Assembly (NCBI GenBank): GCA_040901445.1
Contig: JBBDYQ010000008.1
Span: 1 to 44,123, forward strand
Length of the DNA stretch: 44,123 nucleotides
Reading direction: 5' to 3'
DNA from: Thermoleophilaceae bacterium
GTDB lineage: Bacteria; Actinomycetota; Thermoleophilia; Solirubrobacterales; Thermoleophilaceae
Within the stretch, counting starts at the first letter, position 1, and every line of letters begins with the position of its first letter. Positions 33,342 through 40,025 of the stretch are shown here, one piece after another. The notes beneath the pieces are model-generated. The model was not told where the DNA came from. It saw only the letters and a list, made by a program, of their open reading frames with translations, and made no database searches. Position numbers and translations under genes: made by a program.

Positions 33342-34271
33342 CTATGAACGGCTGCGCCTCGGCCGCGCGACGGCCACGGAGCTTACGGCTACCGCGTCGA
33401 AATGCCGCTGGGCCGGTTCTGCCAGGGCCTCGTAGACGCCGTGGAAGGTCTCGACCGCGTTGCTCCGGGAGGCCCCATGCATCACGTCCGGCGAAAACTC
33501 GGGGTCCGTCGAGGGAAAGCCCTTGAAGACGTCGCTGATGAGCGTCAGCACGCGGAAGGCGTCACGGTCGTCGAGCCGGCGCTGCACGGCGGGCTCGGCG
33601 TAACGTCCGAAGCTGGATATGAATGCGCGGTAGCGGTCCTCGATCTGCTCGAGATCCCATGCACGCGAGATCAACGATCCGAAATCCAGCGTCTTCGCCG
33701 GCCGGCCGAGGAGGACGCCGGCGTAGTCGGTCGCGCCGAGGTCGATCAGAAGCTGGACCACTTCGCGCTCGCGATCGTGCGGAGAGACCCACGTACCGTC
33801 CTGTACCGGGCCGAAGCCCAAAAAGCGCAGCCGGCGCGCGAGCGCGGCACGCTTCATCCGCTCCTCGTCGGGCATCGAGTGCCATACGACCGTCCAGGTG
33901 TCGCCGGTCGCGCTCTCGGTCCCGAACGAGAAGATCCGCCTGTCACCCTCCGTCATGAGGTGCTCGCCGTCGTTGGTAAGCCGGTAGTGCACGCGCCTAC
34001 CCTCCTTGACCCGTGCCAGGTAGCCGCGCTGGACGAGTCGCCCGAGTGCTACTCGCGCGGCGCCGGATGAGAAGCCGAAGTCAGCCAGCAGCTCGACGAG
34101 GCCGCCGGACCAGACCAGCCTGAAGCCGCGGGCATGGTTTCCGAGGATCGTCAGGACCAGACGCTGCGGCTGAAGAGGGCCCACCGCCTCCAGCAGCTGC
34201 GCGACGCCGGAGTGGCTCGACCGCTCAGTCCGTGGACGCGCCACAGCGGCCTCCCGTCGAAACGGCAACAT
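33342..34271 (-). CDS. PaaX-type transcriptional repressor
   Basis: This 309-residue regulator has an N-terminal winged helix (about 35-100: GGLVELLADFGFSSGAARVALGRLVQRGYL), then GRRVHYRLTNDGEHLMTEG. A central PaaX domain follows (TWTVVWHSMPDEERMKRAALARRL, FLGFGPVQDGTWVSP, about 128-170) and then a C-terminal helical domain. The family prototype represses phenylacetate genes and is released by phenylacetyl-CoA. It lies directly upstream of, and in line with, the operon containing an aryl-CoA ligase. It diverges from the hydrolase/monooxygenase run to the right, so it may control both. Its stop abuts the -35 box of the downstream promoter. The 222-nt divergent spacer contains the palindrome TCAATTGA at 34460-34467. 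Confidence 0.9.
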   Translation of the reverse strand: MLPFRREAAVARPRTERSSHSGVAQLLEAVGPLQPQRLVLTILGNHARGFRLVWSGGLVELLADFGFSSGAARVALGRLVQRGYLARVKEGRRVHYRLTNDGEHLMTEGDRRIFSFGTESATGDTWTVVWHSMPDEERMKRAALARRLRFLGFGPVQDGTWVSPHDREREVVQLLIDLGATDYAGVLLGRPAKTLDFGSLISRAWDLEQIEDRYRAFISSFGRYAEPAVQRRLDDRDAFRVLTLISDVFKGFPSTDPEFSPDVMHGASRSNAVETFHGVYEALAEPAQRHFDAVAVSSVAVARPRRSRS

Positions 34272-34459
34272 CCTCGCGCGCGACGATTCTTGATCGCAAG
34301 GCCCACAGCGTAGTCAAACGCGAGCCTCCACTTTTCGCCCCTCGAGGCCGAGCGCGTGCGGCACTCTGACTGAAGGCTTCTCGGGTACTCGCCCCTCCAG
34401 GTTTCGTGAAGGCCGAAAGCCGGGGTGAGGCTGAGCGTCGCCAGAGGTAGGGTTACAGT

Positions 34460-34488
34460 TCAATTGACTCATATGTCGCCTTTATAGA
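34460..34488 (+). promoter_or_regulatory. Palindrome and -10-like site upstream of alpha/beta hydrolase 1
   Basis: An 8-bp palindrome TCAATTGA (34460-34467) overlaps a TTGACT hexamer (34464-34469). TATAGA at 34483-34488 ends 5 nt before ATG 34494, so a near-leaderless start is possible. The spacing of TTGACT to TATAGA (13 nt) is too short for a standard pair, so I treat this as a tentative operator/promoter region. The hydrolase gene has no ribosome-binding site. Confidence 0.3.
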
Positions 34489-34493
34489 CCGCC

Positions 34494-35342
34494 ATGCCGA
34501 AACCGATTGACCGCACGATCGAAGCCGGCGGAATCGGCACGCACTACCTTGAGGCGGGTAGCGGCCGGCCCGTCGTGCTGCTCCACTCCGGCGAGTTCGG
34601 TGGCTCCGCGCGGCTGAGCTGGGAGCTGGTGATCCGCGGGTTCGCGGTGCACTACCGAGTGCTGGCGCCCGACTGGCTCGGCTACGGGGAGACCGAGAAG
34701 CTCTACGACTTCTCCCGCCGCGGAGCCCGCCGGATCGACCACATCGGTGACTTCCTGGCCGCGCTCGGGATCGAGGAGGCGGCTTTCGTCGGGAACTCGA
34801 TGGGGGGCTCGATCCTCGCCCGCGTCGCGGCCTCCAATTCCCCCGTCTGGCCGATCTCGGCGATCGTGCTCATCTCCGGGGGCGGCTTCGTCCCCGACAA
34901 CCCGGAGCGTCAGACGCTGCTCGACTACGACTGCACCGTCGACGGGATGCGGCGGATGCTGGAGGTCCTGTTCCGCGACCCGCGCTGGGCGGCGGACGAA
35001 GAGTACGTGCGGCGCCGCTACGAGTCGAGCATCGTCCCCGGAGCCTGGGAGTGTGCCGCCGCCGCGCGACTGAGATCTCCATTCCTCGGTCCGCAGCGCG
35101 AGTTCGGCCAGCCGGACACGACGGAGTACGAGTTGATCTCCGTGCCGACGCTGCTGGTCGCTGGCGCCAACGACGTGCTGAGGCTGCCCGGATACGCGGA
35201 TGAGCTCCAGGCGCGGATCCGCGGCTCGCGCCTGCACACGTACGAGGACTGCGGTCACATGCCGAACATCGAGCAGGCACCGCGGCTCGAGACCGATGTC
35301 CTCGACTTCCTGCTTGAGGTCTATCCGCCCACATCGGCTTGA
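34494..35342 (+). CDS. Alpha/beta hydrolase (C-C bond hydrolase-like)
   Basis: This 282-residue alpha/beta hydrolase resembles meta-cleavage product hydrolases and related esterases. An oxyanion-loop LLHSGEFGG follows the first strands (about 29-37). The nucleophile elbow GNSMGGS carries Ser102. The acid is probably Asp227 (AGANDVLRLPGY) and the base His255 (CGHMPNIEQAP). It is the first gene of the plus-strand run and is followed after 76 nt by an FMN-type monooxygenase gene. A hydrolase next to a ring-attacking monooxygenase suggests hydrolysis of a cleavage product or ester. The substrate is unknown. Confidence 0.92.
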   Translation: MPKPIDRTIEAGGIGTHYLEAGSGRPVVLLHSGEFGGSARLSWELVIRGFAVHYRVLAPDWLGYGETEKLYDFSRRGARRIDHIGDFLAALGIEEAAFVGNSMGGSILARVAASNSPVWPISAIVLISGGGFVPDNPERQTLLDYDCTVDGMRRMLEVLFRDPRWAADEEYVRRRYESSIVPGAWECAAAARLRSPFLGPQREFGQPDTTEYELISVPTLLVAGANDVLRLPGYADELQARIRGSRLHTYEDCGHMPNIEQAPRLETDVLDFLLEVYPPTSA

Positions 35343-35418
35343 GGCGGCAGACAAAAGTCACACCGGCTCAGACGAGAGTCACTGCGCACGCCCCAGGTAA
35401 CTGGTGGAGTGCATGCCG

Positions 35419-36597
35419 ATGCGGGCCTGGCACTTCAGCGAGACGGCATATCCCCACCTGCCGGACGAGAGCACATTCGAATCGATACGAGTCACGCTCC
35501 CGAACCAGCTGATGGATCCCGAGCGGGCCGCGGACCTCTGGGACCGCTACCTGCTCGAGTGGCAGGTCGCCGACGAGCTCGGTCTGGGGGTGATGATCAA
35601 CGAGCATCACTCGACGGCGACGTGCATGGACCCGGCCGCGCCGATCGTCGCCGGAGCACTGGCGCGCGAGACCCGTCAGGCGCAGATCCTCATCTTGGGC
35701 AACCCGATCGCGAACCGGCCCGACCCGGTCCGGGTCGCGGAGGAGATGGCGCTCGTGGACGTGCTGTCGCGCGGACGGCTCGAGGTGGGCCTGGTGCGCG
35801 GGGTCCCATTCGAGGTCTCCGCCACCAACAGCGCGCCGGTCCTGATGAACGAGCGCTTCTGGGAGGCACACGACCTGATCAGGAAGGCGTGGACCACGCA
35901 TGACGGCCCGTTCAACTGGCAGGGCCGGTTCTTCGAGCACCGCCAGGTCAACATCTGGCCGCGCCCGTATCAGCAGCCGCACCCCCCGATCTGGATCACC
36001 TCGCTCAGCCCGGGCAGCGCGCGGAAGGTCGCACAGCACGGCTACGTCCTGGCGTCTTTCCTGACTGGATTCGACGGCACGAGGGCGATCTTCGACGCCT
36101 ACCGAGACGAACGAGAACGGCTCGGCCTGGCACCGCCCGCACGCGACCGCTTCGCCTACGCGGCGCTCGTATACACCGGGCGCACCGACGAGGAGGGCAT
36201 CGCCGGCGCACGCAAGCTGATGTGGTACATCAGCGCGAACAAGGTCCCGCCGCAGTTCAAGGATCCCCCGGGCTACATACCCGCCGCCCGGCGCGCGATG
36301 GGCAAGCGCACCGGCCAAGCCCCGCACAGCTTCGAGCAGCTCTCATTCGACGAACTGATAGAGCGCGGGATCGTCTTCGCGGGAAGCCCCACGACGGTCT
36401 ATGACCAGGTGACGCGCTTCTCAGACCACGTCGGAGGGCTCGGCCATCTGCTGATCATGGGCCAGGCCGGGTTCCTCGAGCACGACGAGACCGTCCGCGG
36501 ACTGACGCTCTTCGCAGAGCAGGTGCACCCGCGTCTGCAACAGGCACTCGGCGATGCGGAGACCACGAGTCCTCCGCCGGCCTCGCTGACGACATGA
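35419..36597 (+). CDS. FMN-dependent luciferase-like monooxygenase
   Basis: This protein of about 392 residues is of the bacterial luciferase type and begins MRAWHFSETAYP. GGTGGAG at 35403-35409 is well spaced for ATG 35419; GTG 35404 and ATG 35413 are alternatives. Family marks are LGLGVMINEHHSTA (about 55-68), ILILGNPIANRPDPVRVAEE (about 93-112), SRGRLEVGLVRG (about 118-129), and PPIWITSLSPGSARKVAQHG. A matching flavin reductase is encoded at 38586 in the same run, giving a two-component monooxygenase. It would insert oxygen into an organic substrate using reduced FMN. It differs clearly from the LLM protein at 32243. Confidence 0.9.
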   Translation: MRAWHFSETAYPHLPDESTFESIRVTLPNQLMDPERAADLWDRYLLEWQVADELGLGVMINEHHSTATCMDPAAPIVAGALARETRQAQILILGNPIANRPDPVRVAEEMALVDVLSRGRLEVGLVRGVPFEVSATNSAPVLMNERFWEAHDLIRKAWTTHDGPFNWQGRFFEHRQVNIWPRPYQQPHPPIWITSLSPGSARKVAQHGYVLASFLTGFDGTRAIFDAYRDERERLGLAPPARDRFAYAALVYTGRTDEEGIAGARKLMWYISANKVPPQFKDPPGYIPAARRAMGKRTGQAPHSFEQLSFDELIERGIVFAGSPTTVYDQVTRFSDHVGGLGHLLIMGQAGFLEHDETVRGLTLFAEQVHPRLQQALGDAETTSPPPASLTT

Positions 36598-36691
36598 GGA
36601 CCCCCGTCCGCCGCGGCCGTTCAGGGACCTCGGGTAGCCGAACCTGACCCGCTCACGATCGCCGGCCGCGGCGCTGGTCGGGGCCGGGCTG

Positions 36692-37927
36692 GTGGCCGCC
36701 GTCGTGCTGCCCGCGTTCCTCACAGCGAGCCTCGCCGTCCAAATCCGGCGCGACTTCGAGTTCAGCGACGCCGAGGTCGGGCTCGCGGTCGCCGGCTCCT
36801 ACATCACCGCGGCGGCGGCGTCCTCGCTCGCCGGGCGGCTGGTCGACGGGCGCGGCGCCAGGTCGGCGATTCGTGCCGCAAGTGCCCTCGCCGCGCTCTG
36901 CGCGCTCCTGGTTGCGGGCGTGGTCGACTCGGCGGAGGCGCTGATCTTCGTCCTGCTCCTGGCCGGGCTCGCGAATGCGCTGGCCGCTCCCGGCGTAAGC
37001 GCCTTGATCGGCAACAGCCCGCAGACCGGGCGCCGAGGCATCACACTCGGCATGCAGCAGGCCGGAGCACCCGCGGGCGCACTGCTGGCGGGGCTCGCCT
37101 TGCCGCTGATCGCACTGCCATTCGGGTGGCGCTGGGCATTCGCGGGAGCCGCCGCCCTGTCGCTGGCGGCCGGCGTCGCCGTCCGCAGCGTCCCGAGGGT
37201 GGCAGCGCGCGCTCCGGACGCGTGTGCGGTTCAGCCCCGTCCGCCGCGCCTGGAAGCGGTCCGTCTGCTCGCCTTGGCGGCATGCCTGGCAAACCTCGCC
37301 GCGGCCGGAATGCTGTCGTTTCTCGTCATCTACGCGGTTCAGGGAGGGCTGTCCGAATGGGTGGCCGGGCTGCTCCTCGCCGGATGCAGTCTGGCCGCTG
37401 CGCTGGCGCGCATCTGCTTTGGCGCGCTTGCGGACGCGCGCCCCGGCAGTGCCCTCACGATCGTCTCCTGGCTGCTCGCGCTTGGGGCGATCGGCTACCT
37501 GCTCCTGGCAGCGGGGCAGCCCGCGGCCATCGCCGCCGGCGCGGTCGTGGCCGGTGGCATCGGCTGGGGCTGGCCAGGCCTGATGGTCCTGGCGATCATG
37601 GAGCGCAACCGCGACGCGACCGGCGCGGCCGTCGGAGTCGGGATGACCGGCGTCTACGCCGGCGCCGCCGGCGGGCCGCTCGTCGCCGGGCTCATATCGG
37701 AAGCCGCCTCCTTCAGGACGGCATGGCTCGTGACCGCCGGGCTCGCCCTTTCGGCCGCGGCGCTCGCGGTAACCACGATCAGGATCGACCGAGCGGTAGG
37801 CGCGGAGGGGGGCGACAAAGCTCACAGCGCGACGGACCACGGTCACTGCACCGGCGTTGGAACCCTGGTTGCCTTCGATCCGGAGTCCGGCAGAAGATGC
37901 TCAGATCAAGCGCGACACGAGCGGTAG
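36692..37927 (+). CDS. MFS transporter
   Basis: This major facilitator protein of about 411 residues has some 12 hydrophobic helices in two halves, with a longer polar link near residues 170-190 (VPRVAARAPDACAVQPRPPR). The loop SLAGRLVDGRGARSAIRAAS (about 49-68) is the conserved loop 2-3 motif. The first canonical start is GTG 36692, inside what looks like the first helix. In-frame sequence upstream (AALVGAGLVAAVVLP) is also helix-like, but has only CTG codons before a stop. The C-terminal tail of about 45 residues is unusually long and overlaps the next gene by 31 nt. It probably moves the pathway substrate or a product across the membrane. Confidence 0.85.
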   Translation: MAAVVLPAFLTASLAVQIRRDFEFSDAEVGLAVAGSYITAAAASSLAGRLVDGRGARSAIRAASALAALCALLVAGVVDSAEALIFVLLLAGLANALAAPGVSALIGNSPQTGRRGITLGMQQAGAPAGALLAGLALPLIALPFGWRWAFAGAAALSLAAGVAVRSVPRVAARAPDACAVQPRPPRLEAVRLLALAACLANLAAAGMLSFLVIYAVQGGLSEWVAGLLLAGCSLAAALARICFGALADARPGSALTIVSWLLALGAIGYLLLAAGQPAAIAAGAVVAGGIGWGWPGLMVLAIMERNRDATGAAVGVGMTGVYAGAAGGPLVAGLISEAASFRTAWLVTAGLALSAAALAVTTIRIDRAVGAEGGDKAHSATDHGHCTGVGTLVAFDPESGRRCSDQARHER

Positions 37928-38589
37928 AGACGGCGGCGACTGCGCTGGCGGATGAGCGCATGGTCGTCGTTCTCACCGACCACGCGGGCCAAACGAAGGG
38001 GACGCTGGTGCTAGCGGCCGAACGAGCGCGCCCCGAAGCCATCAACTTCATGGTCACCCACGGCCGCGGAGTGGTCTGCGTGGCGATGGCGGACGCGCGC
38101 CTGGCGGCGCTCGAGCTACCGGCACTGCCGCGCACCGGCCCGGCCCGGTTAGACAGCGCGTTCACCGTCTCGGTCGACCTCCGTGTCGGCACCACGAGCG
38201 GAGTCTCGGCCGCCGACCGCGCGCTGACGGCGCGAGCCCTGGCTGACCCCGCGGGCGTCGCGGCAGACTTCGCGCGGCCCGGGCATGTCTTCCCCTTGCG
38301 AGCCGCCCCCGGTGGCGTTCTCGAGCGCCGCGGATGCGTGGAGGCGGCTGTCGACCTCGCAACGCTGTCGGCGGTGCAGCCGGCCGCCGTCAGCTGCGCG
38401 ATCCTCGCTGACGACGGATCGCTGGCGCAGCTGCCCGACCTGCGGGCGCTGGCGGGCCGCCACCGCTTCCCGGTCGTCAGCGTCGACGACCTCGTCACCC
38501 ACCGGCGGCGGCTCGACGCGCACGCCGCTAGAAGGGGCGCAACGGGGTTCCCGCGCAGCTCGGGGGCGCCCCTCCTGGCGAGGCGATGA
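37897..38589 (+). CDS. RibB-like protein lacking DHBP synthase catalytic residues
   Basis: This 230-residue protein clearly aligns with 3,4-dihydroxy-2-butanone-4-phosphate synthase. INFMVTHGRGVVCVAM, the FTVSVD strand, TTSGVSAADRALTARALAD, RPGHVFPLRA and ILADDGSLAQLPDL are all in order. The catalytic acidic loop (family D-D-x-x-R-E-N-E-G-D) reads LTDHAGQTKGT, so the Arg, both Glu and the last Asp are gone. The metal-binding His in G-H-T-E-A is Cys (RGCVEAAVDL). It should not make the riboflavin precursor in the known way. It starts at ATG 37897 inside the MFS tail and overlaps the flavin reductase by 4 nt. A sugar-phosphate-like or flavin-related role is speculation. Confidence 0.85.
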   Translation: MLRSSATRAVETAATALADERMVVVLTDHAGQTKGTLVLAAERARPEAINFMVTHGRGVVCVAMADARLAALELPALPRTGPARLDSAFTVSVDLRVGTTSGVSAADRALTARALADPAGVAADFARPGHVFPLRAAPGGVLERRGCVEAAVDLATLSAVQPAAVSCAILADDGSLAQLPDLRALAGRHRFPVVSVDDLVTHRRRLDAHAARRGATGFPRSSGAPLLARR

Positions 38590-39098
38590 CCGCTCTCTCC
38601 TACGAGGTCGACGCGACCAGCCTCCGTGCGGCCTGCGCGCGCTTCCCGACCGGAGTGATCGTCGTGACGGCGTGCGACGCCGACGGAGATCCCATCGGGA
38701 TGGCCGTCAACTCGTTCACCTCGGTGTCGCTCGACCCGCCGCTCGTCCTGGTCTGCGCGGGGCGCACATCGGAGACGTGGCCCGCCATCCGTGCCGCCGG
38801 CGACTGCGTCTTGAACGTGCTCGCCGAAGGCCAGGCGAAGTTGGCGCTTCGCTTCGCCTGCAAGGATGATGACCGCTTCGCGTCTGTCACCTACAGCACC
38901 GCCCCGTCGGGGGCTCCGCTGCTCGAGGGCGCGATCGCATGGCTGGAGTGCTCACTCGAGCTCGAGGTGCCCGCGGGAGACCACGTGGTCGCGCTTGCGG
39001 CGGTGCGCAGGACGACCGTCGGGACCGAGTGCGAGCCGTTGGTCTTCCACGATCGCCGCTATGGAGGCTTTCGAGCGCATGAAGGAGCCCTTCGTTGA
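38586..39098 (+). CDS. NAD(P)H:flavin reductase domain protein
   Basis: This 170-residue flavin reductase supplies reduced flavin to a partner monooxygenase. The family core is clear: ACARFPTGVIVVTACDADG (about 15-33), GMAVNSFTSVSLDPPLVLVC (about 38-57), FVLNVLAEGQ-like CVLNVLAEGQAKLALRFA (about 75-92), and DHVVALAAVRRT near 136. ATG 38586 overlaps the RibB-like stop by 4 nt, and its stop overlaps the next start as TTGA. The luciferase-like monooxygenase at 35419 is its most likely partner. Confidence 0.93.
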   Translation: MTALSYEVDATSLRAACARFPTGVIVVTACDADGDPIGMAVNSFTSVSLDPPLVLVCAGRTSETWPAIRAAGDCVLNVLAEGQAKLALRFACKDDDRFASVTYSTAPSGAPLLEGAIAWLECSLELEVPAGDHVVALAAVRRTTVGTECEPLVFHDRRYGGFRAHEGALR

Positions 39099-39871
39099 CC
39101 ACGGTCGAACTGCAGGAGGAGACACCGCTTGAGGTAACCGAGGTCGGGGACGGCAATCCGCTGCTCGTGCTCCACGGCGGCGGAGGCCCTCAGTCGTGCG
39201 CGGCGATTGTAGAGCGGCTCGCCGCCGGCCACCGCGTCCTCGCGCCCACCCACCCCGGCTTCGCGGGGACCGCGCGACCCGACTGGATAGATACCGTCGA
39301 CGACCTCGCCTACCTGTACCTCGATCTGCTCGACCACCACGGTCTCGAGGACGTCACGCTTGTCGGCTGCTCGCTCGGAGGCTGGATCGCAGCCGAAATG
39401 GCGGTGCGCGATCGGGCGAGAATCGGCCGCCTTGTGCTCGTCGATGCTGTCGGAATTCGCGTCGGCGCACGGGACGAACGCGATGTCGTCGACATCTTCG
39501 CGACATCCGCCGAGGAGGTGCGCGAGCTCGCATTTCACGATCCGGCGGCGGGCGAGGTGGATTACGCGTCCATGGACCAGGCCGATGTCGAGGCGCTTCT
39601 CGCCAACGAGGAGGCGCTCGCGCTCTACGCGTGGAGGCCTTATATGCACAACCCGAAGCTTCGCCGCCGTCTTGCGCGCGTAAAGATGCCGACACTTATC
39701 GTATGGGGCGAGAGCGACCGCATCGTCTCTCCTGACTACGGGCGCGCCTTCGCCGCCGCGATCCCGGACGCTCGCTTCGAGCTGCTCGCAGGGGCCGGTC
39801 ATGCGCCGCAGGTAGAGCAACCGGAGGGCCTATGCGAGCTCATCGCGCAATTCGCCTCCCGCGCGGCCTAG
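39095..39871 (+). CDS. Alpha/beta hydrolase, copy 2
   Basis: This 258-residue alpha/beta hydrolase has oxyanion loop VLHGGGGPQS (about 25-34), nucleophile elbow VGCSLGGW with Ser93, an acidic residue in WGESDRIVSP near 208 and a base in GAGHAPQVEQP near 236. It starts at TTG 39095, overlapping the flavin reductase stop, so translation is coupled. It is only distantly similar to the hydrolase at 34494. In two-component monooxygenase operons a small hydrolase often follows the reductase and opens the oxidised product, and this order fits that. The exact substrate is unknown. Confidence 0.92.
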   Translation: MTTVELQEETPLEVTEVGDGNPLLVLHGGGGPQSCAAIVERLAAGHRVLAPTHPGFAGTARPDWIDTVDDLAYLYLDLLDHHGLEDVTLVGCSLGGWIAAEMAVRDRARIGRLVLVDAVGIRVGARDERDVVDIFATSAEEVRELAFHDPAAGEVDYASMDQADVEALLANEEALALYAWRPYMHNPKLRRRLARVKMPTLIVWGESDRIVSPDYGRAFAAAIPDARFELLAGAGHAPQVEQPEGLCELIAQFASRAA

Positions 39872-39976
39872 CTGTGGCCGCCAGACAGCGACGTCCGCGA
39901 GCTGACCGAGGTCGCGCGCACGGCCCGCCAGGTTCTCGCCGCCAGCGGCGTGACGCTCGAGTATCCCGTCAGGTGA
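39872..39976 (+). other. Short protein-like frame after hydrolase 2
   Basis: Directly after the hydrolase stop, an open stretch of 34 codons ends in TGA at 39974-39976. It contains DVRELTEVARTARQVLA followed by ASGVTLEYPVR. It has no canonical start (it begins with CTG) but looks like the C-terminal end of a real protein. It may be the remnant of a deleted gene between hydrolase 2 and fbiC, or chance. Bases 39977-40025 show nothing. Confidence 0.25.
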
Positions 39977-40025
39977 ACCGTCGCGCGACGAGTAGGCCGA
40001 AAGCTCGCCGCGGCCTGGGCGCGAG

